A DNA stretch of 8,051 bases from an uncultured beta proteobacterium (GCA_903870955.1 CAIQEX010000407.1:1-8051); one strand, 5' to 3'. Shown: positions 1-7,576, counted from the stretch's first letter. Program-made: numbers and translations. Notes: generated from the letters alone by a model not told the origin.

Positions 1-936
1 ACCGTCATCATCAAGCCGGCTGAACTCACGCCCCTGACCGCCCTTGCCGCCGCCGAATTGGCCATGCGCGCCGGCATTCCCGCCGGTGTGCTCAACATGC
101 TCAGCGCGGATGCGGACAACTCGATTGCCATTGGCAAGGTGATCTGTGCCAGCGACGTGGTGCGCCACCTGAGCTTTACCGGCTCCACGGAAGTCGGCCG
201 CATTCTGATCAAGCAGTGCGCCGACACGGTGAAAAAACTCTCTCTGGAATTGGGTGGCAACGCGCCTTTCATCGTGTTTGACGATGCCGATATCGACTCG
301 GCCGTGGAAGGCGCCCTGGCCAGCAAATACCGCAATGCCGGGCAGACCTGTGTCTGCGCCAATCGCTTCTATGTGCAGGAAGGCGTCTACGACAACTTTG
401 TTGCCAAGTTCACCGCCAAAGTGAAAGCCATGAAGGTCGGCAACGGCTTTGAAGACGGCGTGATGCAGGGCCCGCTGATCGAGGACGCAGCGGTCGTCAA
501 GGTCAAGCGCCATGTGGCCGACGCCATTGCCAAGGGCGGCAAAGTGGAAACCGGCGGCAACGCCCTGACCGGTCAGTTTTTCGAGCCGACTGTGGTGTCG
601 GGCGCCACCGCCGACATGCTGTGCGCCAAGGAAGAAACCTTCGGCCCCTTCGCACCGGTTTTCAAGTTCAAGACCGAACAGGAAGCCATTGATGCGGCCA
701 ACAACACCGAGTTTGGCTTGGCCAGCTATTTCTACAGCCGCGACATCGGCCGCATCCACCGCGTGGGTGAAGCGCTGGAGTACGGCATGGTGGGTATCAA
801 CGTCGGCATCCTGGCCACCGAGCACGTGCCTTTTGGCGGTGTCAAACAATCCGGTCTGGGCCGCGAGGGTTCGCACTTCGGCATGGATGACTATGTCGAA
901 ATCAAGTACCTGTGCATTGGCGACATCCTGAAGTAA
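1..936 (+). CDS. gabD: Succinate-semialdehyde dehydrogenase, NAD(P)-dependent (3' part, start outside window)
   Basis: This enzyme oxidises succinate semialdehyde to succinate, the last step of the GABA shunt, in the cytoplasm. The reading frame is open from base 1, so the gene is cut by the window edge. 311 residues are visible; E. coli GabD has 482, so roughly the first 170 are missing. Seen in the fragment: a VIIKPAELTP stretch (coenzyme-binding Lys region), the TGSTEVG nucleotide-binding motif at fragment residues 60-66, the general-base Glu in ELGG at 83, and the catalytic Cys in GQTCVCANR at 117 with a second Cys at 119. The C-terminal VPFGGVKQSGLGREG motif is also present. The run from ELGGNAPF to CVCANR closely matches the GabD subfamily as I know it. 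Glutarate-semialdehyde dehydrogenase (DavD) is a close alternative. No truncation is seen at the 3' end, which stops at TAA. The next gene follows after 45 bases. Confidence 0.93.
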   Translation, partial: TVIIKPAELTPLTALAAAELAMRAGIPAGVLNMLSADADNSIAIGKVICASDVVRHLSFTGSTEVGRILIKQCADTVKKLSLELGGNAPFIVFDDADIDSAVEGALASKYRNAGQTCVCANRFYVQEGVYDNFVAKFTAKVKAMKVGNGFEDGVMQGPLIEDAAVVKVKRHVADAIAKGGKVETGGNALTGQFFEPTVVSGATADMLCAKEETFGPFAPVFKFKTEQEAIDAANNTEFGLASYFYSRDIGRIHRVGEALEYGMVGINVGILATEHVPFGGVKQSGLGREGSHFGMDDYVEIKYLCIGDILK

Positions 937-981
937 GTTGAGGCGGGCGGGCTGTTTCTTCCATCTCAGGATTTCTTCACG

Positions 982-2577
982 TTGAAGACCTTTCACAGCC
1001 TCATCTTCAAGCTGATTGCTATCGGCGTATTGCTCGTCATTACGGGCAGCGCGGTGCGCTACCTGATGATGGAAAAAATGCTGCGCACCGGGATTGAAGA
1101 AGTCGTCAACGCGCAGCAGCTTTCACTCGCCAAGTACGTCGCGCAGGACATCGACCAAAAAATTCAGGCGCGTCATGAGGCGTTATCGCAGGTCGCAGAA
1201 AACATGCCGCGCCCCTTATTGCGTAATCCCGAGCTGCTTGAAATTTGGTTGCGTGCCCAGAACGGGGCGTTGAATTTATTTCCGGCCGGACTGGTGGTGG
1301 TAAACGCAAACGGACTAGGCGCGGTTTCGGACTATCCAATCGTCGCTGGCCGCAGGCAACTCGATTTCAATGACCGGGACTGGTTTGGTGCGGTGCGCGA
1401 TGGCGCCGAATTTGCGATCGGCAAACCCGGTATCGGTCGGGCGGTTAAAGAGGCTGTGGTCAACATGGCAGTACCGGTGCGAGATGGGCAGCAACACACG
1501 GTGGCCGTGGTGATGGGCGTCACGCCACTCGGCGCACCGGGGTTTCTGGATCTCGTTGAAAAGGGCATAGTGGGCAAAACCGGCGGTCTACTTCTGATTT
1601 CTCCCAAGGATCACGTTTTTGTCACGTCAAGCGACGTCACCATGCGCTTAAAGCCGTTGCCGCTGCCGGGGATCAATCCGCTGCATGACCAAGCCATGAA
1701 CGGCTGGCGCGGCACCGGCATTACCCACAACGCCGCAGGACAAGAAGAACTCGCGGCGGTCGCCAGCATTCCTGCTGCCAACTGGTTTTTGGTGGCACGC
1801 ACGCCCAGCACCGAGGCTTTTTCGGTCATGAACGCCCTGCTGTCTGCCGCGATCACCAACAGCGCCAAAGTCAGCGTGTTTTTGGTGCTGGCCTTGGTGG
1901 CACTCTTGATCTATCTTTTTCGCCCCCTGAAGCAGGCGGCCGCGCACATGCGAGCCATGGCCGATGGTCATCAGGCGCTGGCGCATTTGCCTGTGGTGCG
2001 CGAGGACGAGGTGGGTGCCATGGTGAGCAGTTTCAATGCGCTGGTCGACAAGCTGTTGCTGTCCGAATCGCGCATGCGCTATCTGGCCCACCATGACGCA
2101 CTGACCAGTCTGCCAAACCGCATGGCGTTTCAGCAAAGTCTGGCGCAAAGCGTGGCATTGGTGGAGCGTCAACAAGGCAGCTTGGCGCTGCTGTTTATTG
2201 ATCTGGATGGATTCAAGAAGGTGAACGATACCTATGGCCACGATGCCGGGGACCAGCTACTGGTGCAGGTAGCCTCCCGTCTACGCGGCTGCGTGCGCAC
2301 TTCCGACCTGGTAGGACGCTTGGGCGGCGATGAGTTTGTCCTGCTCCTGACCGACAACCCGAATGCCGAGAAAGCCGCGCACGTCGCAGACAAAGTCATA
2401 GCGTCGGTCGGCGAACCCTACGACCTTCAGGGTGCGCATCCGGCATTGGGTGCGAGCATCGGCATCGCCTTGTATCCGGCCCATGCGCATTCGGCAGACC
2501 AGTTGCTGATCGTTGCCGACACCGCCATGTACGTGGCCAAGCGCGCTGGCGGCAACCGCCACCACCTGAGCAGCTAA
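982..2577 (+). CDS. Membrane diguanylate cyclase with periplasmic Cache sensor, HAMP and GGDEF domains
   Basis: The protein (531 residues) should make cyclic di-GMP from two GTP in response to a periplasmic signal. Order: transmembrane helix 1 at about 8-25; a periplasmic region at about 35-285 with a DRDWF motif at 131-135 typical of double-Cache domains; helix 2 at about 297-314; HAMP linker at about 315-365 (conserved Pro after the helix, EDEVG later); GGDEF domain from about 367. The metal-binding Asp of FIDLDGF is residue 407. The signature GGDEF at 448-452 is intact, and an RxxD inhibitory site (RTSD, 439-442) sits five residues before it, so the enzyme looks active and product-inhibited. 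The start is TTG. AGGA at 968-971 lies 10 bases upstream, the frame has no ATG, GTG or TTG back to the gabD stop, and the next ATG (residue 29) would destroy helix 1. No EAL domain is present. The signal it senses is unknown. Confidence 0.93.
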   Translation: MKTFHSLIFKLIAIGVLLVITGSAVRYLMMEKMLRTGIEEVVNAQQLSLAKYVAQDIDQKIQARHEALSQVAENMPRPLLRNPELLEIWLRAQNGALNLFPAGLVVVNANGLGAVSDYPIVAGRRQLDFNDRDWFGAVRDGAEFAIGKPGIGRAVKEAVVNMAVPVRDGQQHTVAVVMGVTPLGAPGFLDLVEKGIVGKTGGLLLISPKDHVFVTSSDVTMRLKPLPLPGINPLHDQAMNGWRGTGITHNAAGQEELAAVASIPAANWFLVARTPSTEAFSVMNALLSAAITNSAKVSVFLVLALVALLIYLFRPLKQAAAHMRAMADGHQALAHLPVVREDEVGAMVSSFNALVDKLLLSESRMRYLAHHDALTSLPNRMAFQQSLAQSVALVERQQGSLALLFIDLDGFKKVNDTYGHDAGDQLLVQVASRLRGCVRTSDLVGRLGGDEFVLLLTDNPNAEKAAHVADKVIASVGEPYDLQGAHPALGASIGIALYPAHAHSADQLLIVADTAMYVAKRAGGNRHHLSS

Positions 2578-2620
2578 AACCCGATAACCCTTCGCCGGGA
2601 ACGGCTTGAAAATCCAAGCC

Positions 2621-2650
2621 CTGACAATAATTGCCTAGGCATGCAATAAT
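2621..2650 (+). promoter_or_regulatory. Probable sigma-70-type promoter of the efflux operon
   Basis: CTGACA (2621-2626) is one base from the -35 consensus and AATAAT (2645-2650) is one base from the -10 consensus, with an 18-base spacer. A transcript from here would start around 2656-2659, at or next to the marR start codon at 2659. The placement is inferred from sequence only. TTGAAA at 2606-2611 is an alternative -35 without a well-spaced -10. Confidence 0.5.
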
Positions 2651-2651
2651 T
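2626..2651 (+). promoter_or_regulatory. Palindromic operator, probably bound by the MarR regulator
   Basis: A perfect 10-bp palindrome, TGCCTAGGCA, lies at 2632-2641. Around it, AATAATTGC (2626-2634) and GCAATAATT (2643-2651) form 9-base inverted arms that match at 8 of 9 positions. CAATAATT also occurs as a direct repeat at 2625-2632 and 2644-2651. MarR-family regulators typically bind A/T-flanked palindromes of this TTGC..GCAA kind in front of their own genes. The site fills the space between the proposed -35 and -10 boxes and overlaps the latter, so binding should block RNA polymerase and give autorepression of the whole operon. Confidence 0.65.
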
Positions 2652-2658
2652 CGGTCCT

Positions 2659-3183
2659 ATGAAAAAAGCCTCCCCGCCCTGCGTTTTCTACGCCGCCGAA
2701 AGCTACCGGCCGGAAGACAGTGTGGGCTACCTGATGCGCCAAATCCTGAACCGGGTGGGCCATGAGATCGAGCGCCAACTCGCGCACACCGATTTGACTA
2801 ACGCCCAGTGGATTCCGCTCTTCAAGCTGTACAGCGGTCAGGCTTCGACGGTGGCCGAACTGGCACGCGAGTGCCACCTCGATGCCGGCGCCATGACACG
2901 TATGCTGGACCGCCTGGAAACCAAAGGTTTGTGTAAACGCGTGCGCTCGGAGACCGACCGGCGTGTGGTCAACATCGAACTAACTGCGGCGGGTACGCAG
3001 TCGGCCAGCGACATTCCAGAAATTTTGAGCGGCGTGCAAAACGCCCACTTGGCCGGTTTCAGCCCCGAAGAATTTGAAACCCTGCGCGAGTTCCTGCGCC
3101 GCATATTGAACAACGCCCAATCCATTGCCGACCTTGCCCATGATTCCAATGCCCCAAAAGACAACCCGCACGATGCCAGCTAA
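2659..3183 (+). CDS. MarR-family transcriptional regulator of the efflux operon
   Basis: This is a 174-residue winged-helix repressor of the MarR/EmrR type, a cytoplasmic dimer that normally leaves DNA when it binds small phenolic or drug-like ligands. Residues about 20-45 form the N-terminal dimerisation helix. The helix-turn-helix spans about 62-90 with the recognition helix in HLDAGAMTRMLDRLETKG, and the wing carries the family hallmark ETDRRVVNIELT (D100, R101, R102). A C-terminal helix follows at about 135-160. Cysteines lie at 8, 72 and 92; whether any is a redox sensor cannot be told. The ATG at 2659 is the first usable start, since an in-frame ATG at 2641 is followed at once by TAA. 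No Shine-Dalgarno sequence precedes it, which fits the promoter position and a possibly leaderless transcript. The gene is first in the operon and its stop overlaps the likely nodT start. Repression of the pump is inferred from this context and resembles emrR of E. coli. Confidence 0.92.
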   Translation: MKKASPPCVFYAAESYRPEDSVGYLMRQILNRVGHEIERQLAHTDLTNAQWIPLFKLYSGQASTVAELARECHLDAGAMTRMLDRLETKGLCKRVRSETDRRVVNIELTAAGTQSASDIPEILSGVQNAHLAGFSPEEFETLREFLRRILNNAQSIADLAHDSNAPKDNPHDAS

Positions 3184-4651
3184 AGCTCTTCCCCAATTGG
3201 CCCGTTCCGCACCAACCGCACGTACCGCACGTACAGCACGCCTGTTGCTCGGCAGCGTGGCACTGGCTTCGCTCGCCGCTTGCGCCAACTACGCCGGAAT
3301 CGAGCCCACGGCCAAGCCGCTGGATGCCAGCACGCTGGGCCTGAAGAACCTGGACGCCAGCAAAGACGCCGACCACGTCACCACCGACAGCGCGTGGTGG
3401 CTGGGATTTGGTGACAATCAACTCAACTCCCTGGTAAGCACCGCGCTCCTCAACAACCCCAGCCTGAAGGTCACCCAAGCGCGACTGGCACGCGCGCAAG
3501 CGACCAGCGCCTCGGTCAAAGCCGTGGATGGCCCACAAGTCAACGGCGCTGTGGACCTGACGCGCCAGCTCTACTCAGCCAACCATATTTATCCGCCACC
3601 GATTGGTGGCTCGGTGCTGGACAGTGGCAGCCTGCAGGTCAGTGCGAGTTGGGAACTGGATTTCTTTGGAAAAAATCAAACCGCGCTGGAAGCGTCTTTA
3701 GGCCAGATCAAAGCCAGCGAGGCCGATGCCCGTGCCGCCCGTGGTCTGCTGGCCGCCAATGTGACGCGCACCTACTTCCAACTGGTTCGGCTGCAAGCAC
3801 AAATTGATTTGGCCCAGCGCACCATCGCCCAACGCGAGCACATCCAACGCCTGGTACACGACCGCGTCAACGCGGGTCTGGACACGCAACTGGAATTGCA
3901 ACAGGCGGCCAGCGCCTTGCCGGATGCCCGTCTGCAGGTCGAGCTGTTGAATGAACAGAAGGCCTTGACCCTGAACGCGCTGGCGGCTTTGACGGCGCAG
4001 CCTGTGACGGCTCTGCAACTTCAACTACCCGCCCTCAACAAGATTGCGGGGGTGCAAGTCGCCGGTGCGATGCCCCTGGATTTGCTGGGTCGACGCTCCG
4101 ACATTGCCGCCGCACGCTGGCGCGTGGAAGCCGCCATCAGCGATGTGGCCTCAGCCAAGATCCGGTTCTATCCGAATATCAACCTGGTTGGCTTTGCCGG
4201 GCTCTCCAGCATTGGTTTTGACAAGCTGCTCAAGAGCGACAGCGAGCAATGGGGTGTGGGCCCGGCCATTCGCCTGCCGCTGTTTGAAGGCGCGCGCCTG
4301 CGCGCCAACCTGCGTGGAAAAACCGCCGAGCTTGACCTGGCGATTGAAAGCTACAACCTGCAGGTGCTGGACGCCGTGCATGAAGTGGCCGACCGCATCA
4401 CCTCGGCGCAAGCGGTGCTGCGCCAACAAGTTGAACAACGCGCGGCAGAAGCCTCCGCTGAAACCGCCTATGCCATTGCACAGCAGCGCTACGCAGCCGG
4501 CCTGGGCAACTACCTGAACGTGTTGAGCGCCGAAGCACCCGTGCTGGCGCAACGCCGCCAAGGTGTAGACCTGGCCGCGCGTGCACTCGACACCCAGGTG
4601 CAAGTTTTGCACGCGATAGGCGGTGATATGGCCCCAACCTCATCCAATTGA
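3173..4651 (+). CDS. NodT-family outer-membrane efflux lipoprotein
   Basis: This is the trimeric outer-membrane channel of a tripartite pump (RND/NodT-type outer-membrane factor, TolC superfamily). From the ATG at 3173 it has 492 residues, normal for the family. The N-terminus has a long Arg-rich region, a hydrophobic stretch (LLLGSVALASL) and a lipobox LAAC with the lipid-bearing Cys at 37. Two outer-membrane-efflux repeats follow. The first has WWLGFGDNQL and SWELDFFGKNQ; the second has the hallmark LLGRRSDIAAARWRVEAA, then PLFEGARLRANL and the closing YAAGLGNYLNVLSAE. Start choice: ATG 3173 overlaps the marR stop by 11 bases and gives a reasonable signal peptide. ATG 3140, ATG 3149 or TTG 3125 would extend the N-terminus into marR by 8 to 16 residues. 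None has a clear ribosome site, so translation is probably coupled to marR. As the operon's own exit duct it would replace TolC as partner of EmrA/EmrB. Confidence 0.92.
   Translation: MPAKALPQLARSAPTARTARTARLLLGSVALASLAACANYAGIEPTAKPLDASTLGLKNLDASKDADHVTTDSAWWLGFGDNQLNSLVSTALLNNPSLKVTQARLARAQATSASVKAVDGPQVNGAVDLTRQLYSANHIYPPPIGGSVLDSGSLQVSASWELDFFGKNQTALEASLGQIKASEADARAARGLLAANVTRTYFQLVRLQAQIDLAQRTIAQREHIQRLVHDRVNAGLDTQLELQQAASALPDARLQVELLNEQKALTLNALAALTAQPVTALQLQLPALNKIAGVQVAGAMPLDLLGRRSDIAAARWRVEAAISDVASAKIRFYPNINLVGFAGLSSIGFDKLLKSDSEQWGVGPAIRLPLFEGARLRANLRGKTAELDLAIESYNLQVLDAVHEVADRITSAQAVLRQQVEQRAAEASAETAYAIAQQRYAAGLGNYLNVLSAEAPVLAQRRQGVDLAARALDTQVQVLHAIGGDMAPTSSN
3215..3241 (+). repeat. 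Three tandem 9-base units within the nodT signal peptide
   Basis: Three in-frame units of 9 bases (ACCGCACGT, ACCGCACGT, ACAGCACGC) encode Thr-Ala-Arg three times at residues 15-23 of the lipoprotein. The first two units are identical and the third differs at two positions. They place three arginines just before the hydrophobic part of the signal peptide. Copy-number change by slippage would stay in frame. Confidence 0.75.
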
Positions 4652-4703
4652 AGCGCCACATCCACGCACTCCCCACATTCCGAATATTCAAAGTACCGAC
4701 ACC

Positions 4704-5945
4704 ATGAACGCACCTGCCACACCCATGACACCCGCCACTCCCCCGAACCCCGCTGGCGCCAACAACAAACGCGCCAAAGCGCTGAAGGGCGTTGCCCTTG
4801 TCGTACTACTCGGCCTGGCCTATGGCGGCTACGAGTGGTACCTTGGACGCCATGAAGAAGCCACCGACAACGCCTACGTGCAAGGCAATGTGGTACAGAT
4901 CACGCCGCAAGTGGGTGGCACGGTCACCGCCATTTATGCGGACGACACGGACTTCGTAAAGGCCGGTCAGCCCCTGGTGCAACTCGACCCGGCCGATGCG
5001 CAGGTCGCGCTGGACCAAGCCGAAGCCAATCTGGCACAAGCCGTGCGCCAGGTGCGCACCCTCTACGCCAACAACAGCACCCTGGACGCGCAGGTCGCCC
5101 TGCGTGAGACCGACGTGACACGCGCCCGCACCGAACTGGCGCGCGCCACCGACGACCTCGCCCGGCGCCAGTCACTGGTGGGCAATGGCGCGGTATCCAA
5201 AGAAGAACTAGGGCACGCACAGTCGCAAGTTGCCGCCGCGCAAAATGCGCTGGCTGCTGCGCAGGCCGGTGTCAACGCCGCACGTGAACAACTCAGTAGC
5301 AACCAGACCCTGACCGAAGGCACCCGCGCGGATTCGCACCCCAGCGTGATGGTGGCAGCGGCCAAGGTGCGCGAAGCCTATCTGGCTTTGCACCGTGCCG
5401 CCCTGCCCGCCCCGGTGGATGGCTATGTCGCCAAGCGCACCGTGCAACTGGGCCAGCGCGTGCCGGCCGGTTCACCGCTGATGTCCATCATCCCGCTGAA
5501 CCAACTGTGGGTCGATGCCAACTTCAAGGAAGTGCAACTGCGCACCATCCGCATCGGCCAACCGGTGCTGTTAACGGCCGACGTGTATGGCAAAAAGCTG
5601 GAATACAAGGGCACGGTTGCCGGCATGGGCGCGGGTACCGGCGCTGCATTTGCGCTGCTACCGGCACAAAATGCCACGGGCAACTGGATCAAGGTGGTGC
5701 AACGCGTGCCGGTTCGTATTGCGCTGGACCCCCAGCAAGTTCTGCAGAACCCGCTGCGTGTGGGCCTGTCTATGGAAGCCACGGTCGACGTCACGGACCA
5801 AAGCGGCAAGACACTGTCTGAAGCCGCCCACCCGACTTCTGCCGTACAAACCCAGGTTTATGCAGCGATGGACAAAGGCGCCAGCGATGAGGTGAGCCGG
5901 ATCATTGCCAGCAACCTCGGCAAGCCCGTCAAGAGCACGCATTGA
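4704..5945 (+). CDS. emrA: EmrA-type periplasmic adaptor of the multidrug efflux pump (HlyD family)
   Basis: This membrane-fusion protein links the inner-membrane transporter to the outer-membrane channel. From ATG 4704 it has 413 residues. Order: a Pro/Thr-rich cytoplasmic tail (1-20), a single transmembrane helix at about 29-47, the biotinyl-lipoyl half-motif at about 55-105 (ATDNAYVQGNVVQITPQVGG, then FVKAGQPLVQLDPADA), and an Ala/Gln-rich coiled-coil hairpin at about 105-215. The second lipoyl half (APVDGYVAKRTVQLGQRV) and the beta-barrel (LWVDANFKEVQLRTIRIGQPV) follow. LLPAQNATGNWIKVVQRVPVRI near the C-terminus is nearly identical to E. coli EmrA as I recall it. A GTG at 4623 is in frame, but it would add 27 Pro/His-rich residues and overlap nodT, so it is disfavoured. 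The gap to nodT is 52 bases without an obvious promoter, and no strong ribosome site is seen. The role is well supported; the substrates are unknown. Confidence 0.94.
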   Translation: MNAPATPMTPATPPNPAGANNKRAKALKGVALVVLLGLAYGGYEWYLGRHEEATDNAYVQGNVVQITPQVGGTVTAIYADDTDFVKAGQPLVQLDPADAQVALDQAEANLAQAVRQVRTLYANNSTLDAQVALRETDVTRARTELARATDDLARRQSLVGNGAVSKEELGHAQSQVAAAQNALAAAQAGVNAAREQLSSNQTLTEGTRADSHPSVMVAAAKVREAYLALHRAALPAPVDGYVAKRTVQLGQRVPAGSPLMSIIPLNQLWVDANFKEVQLRTIRIGQPVLLTADVYGKKLEYKGTVAGMGAGTGAAFALLPAQNATGNWIKVVQRVPVRIALDPQQVLQNPLRVGLSMEATVDVTDQSGKTLSEAAHPTSAVQTQVYAAMDKGASDEVSRIIASNLGKPVKSTH

Positions 5946-5985
5946 ACGCACAGCGCCCTGATAGCGTTTACCACCCGGCTCATCC

Positions 5986-7548
5986 ATGACTGCACCCGCA
6001 CATATTGCCCATCCGCCGCTACAAGGCTCGGCCCGCCTGTGGGGCACGATTGCGCTCTCGGCAGCCACCTTCATGAACGTGCTGGACTCGTCCATCGCCA
6101 ACGTTTCATTGCCTGCCATTGCGGGTGATCTGGGCGTTAGTCCCAATCAAGGTACCTGGGTCATCACCAGTTTTGGTGTGGCCAATGCCATCGCTTTACC
6201 GCTCACCGGATGGCTGTCGCTGCGCTTTGGGCAGGTGCGCCTGTTCGTGGCCAGCGTGCTGCTTTTTACGATCTCGTCCTGGCTGTGTGGCCTCGCACCC
6301 AACATGAGCACGCTGATCGCCATGCGGGCCTTGCAAGGCTTTGTGGCCGGACCCATGATGCCGCTGGCACAGACACTTTTGCTCTCTAGCTATCCGCCCG
6401 CACTGGCCGGACTGGCCATGGCGCTGTGGGCCATGACCACGCTGGTGGCCCCGGTGATGGGGCCGGTGCTCGGAGGTTGGATTACTGACCATACCCACTG
6501 GGGTTGGATCTTCTTCATCAATATTCCGGTGGGCATTGCAGCAGCCTCATTGACCTGGACGCTGTACCACAAGCGTGAAACCCAGATCCGCAAACTGCCC
6601 ATCGACAGCACCGGTCTGGCCCTGCTGGTGGTGGCCGTGAGTGCGCTGCAAATCATGCTCGACAAGGGCAAGGAACTGGATTGGTTTCACTCGCCCGAAG
6701 TCACCGCCCTGGCGATTGTTGCGGCGATTGGCTTTGCATTCTTTATCGCCTGGGAACTCACCGATGACCACCCGGTGGTGGAATTGCGCTTGCTCAAAAT
6801 ACGCAACTTCTGGACCGGCACCTTGTCGATGACCGTGGCCTACAGCCTGTTCATGGGCAACCTGGTTTTGCTGCCGTTGTGGCTGCAGCAGTTCATGGGT
6901 TATACCTCGACGCAGGCCGGTATGCTCATGGCGCCGGTTGGCCTCTTTGCCATCATCCTGTCGCCCGTGATTGGCAAAAACATTCACCGCCTGGACCCGC
7001 GTGCCGTCACGAGTTTTGCCTTTATCGTGTTCTCGCTGGTGTTGTGGATGCGCTCCAATTTCAACACCTCGGCTGACTTCGGCACGCTGATGATTCCCAC
7101 CCTCATTCAGGGCATTGCGCTGGCCTGTTTCTTTATCCCGCTGACGACAATCACACTGGGCGGCGTGGCTCCTGCGCAGATTGCATCGGCATCGGGACTA
7201 TCGAGCTTTGCACGCATTGTGGGCGGCTCTTTTGGCACCTCGATTGCCGTGACCATCTGGCAGGACCGGGCGGCCATACACCATGCCCAACTGACCGAAT
7301 TGGTGAACCGCGGCAGCATCGCGACCAATGCTGCGTTGGCCAATTTATCAGCGGCGGGCATGGGTCACGAACAAGCCTTGTCTCAGATCAATCGCATGGT
7401 GGACCAGCAGGCATTCATGCTGGCGGCCAACGATGTGTTCTATGGCTCGGCCGTGATTTTTATCGGGCTCATTCCACTGGTATGGTTGTCGCATCCACGC
7501 AAAGCCCCACCGCGTTCCCCCGCAGACGCCGGCGCAGGTGCACATTGA
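5986..7548 (+). CDS. emrB: EmrB-type DHA2 drug:proton antiporter (MFS, 14 transmembrane segments)
   Basis: This is the inner-membrane motor of the pump, a proton-driven exporter of the DHA2 (EmrB/QacA) family. It has 520 residues against about 512 for E. coli EmrB and is hydrophobic throughout, consistent with 14 helices. Visible motifs: LDSSIANVSLP in helix 1 with the membrane-embedded Asp at 34 (the DHA2 helix-1 motif); GWLSLRFGQVRLF, the MFS motif A loop between helices 2 and 3; and GPVLGG at 159-164, the antiporter motif C in helix 5. A further DHA2-type segment is GGSFGTSIAVTIWQDRA near residue 415. ATG 5986 follows emrA by 40 bases, and the N-terminal tail before helix 1 is short. The stop TGA (7546) is followed by a second in-frame TGA five bases later. 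Known EmrAB pumps export uncouplers, nalidixic acid and hydrophobic drugs; the substrate range here cannot be read from sequence. Confidence 0.94.
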   Translation: MTAPAHIAHPPLQGSARLWGTIALSAATFMNVLDSSIANVSLPAIAGDLGVSPNQGTWVITSFGVANAIALPLTGWLSLRFGQVRLFVASVLLFTISSWLCGLAPNMSTLIAMRALQGFVAGPMMPLAQTLLLSSYPPALAGLAMALWAMTTLVAPVMGPVLGGWITDHTHWGWIFFINIPVGIAAASLTWTLYHKRETQIRKLPIDSTGLALLVVAVSALQIMLDKGKELDWFHSPEVTALAIVAAIGFAFFIAWELTDDHPVVELRLLKIRNFWTGTLSMTVAYSLFMGNLVLLPLWLQQFMGYTSTQAGMLMAPVGLFAIILSPVIGKNIHRLDPRAVTSFAFIVFSLVLWMRSNFNTSADFGTLMIPTLIQGIALACFFIPLTTITLGGVAPAQIASASGLSSFARIVGGSFGTSIAVTIWQDRAAIHHAQLTELVNRGSIATNAALANLSAAGMGHEQALSQINRMVDQQAFMLAANDVFYGSAVIFIGLIPLVWLSHPRKAPPRSPADAGAGAH

Positions 7549-7576
7549 TTGAGAAATATCACTTTCTTCCAATCAC

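Noticed and set aside
937..981. Terminator or promoter between gabD and the cyclase gene
   Set aside because: The 45 bases hold a G-rich stretch and a short T-run but no stem, and no spaced -35/-10 pair that I could defend.
2594..2605. GCCG-GGAA-CGGC hairpin after the cyclase gene as a terminator
   Set aside because: The stem is only 4 bp and is followed by TTGAAAA instead of a T-run, which is too weak to call.
1106..2617. Several minus-strand open frames of 60-197 codons opposite the cyclase gene
   Set aside because: They lie opposite a gene with clear domains, have low-complexity Arg/Gln/His-rich translations typical of antisense frames in high-GC DNA, and match no family I recognise.
4044..4517. 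157-codon + frame inside nodT
   Set aside because: It is an out-of-frame shadow. The nodT frame carries the family motifs through the same bases.
4623..4703. GTG 4623 as the emrA start
   Set aside because: It would add 27 low-complexity residues and overlap nodT. ATG 4704 gives the usual short cytoplasmic tail before the membrane helix.
5658..6146. 162-codon minus-strand frame across the emrA/emrB junction
   Set aside because: It opposes two well-supported genes, shows no recognisable domain and has no ribosome site.
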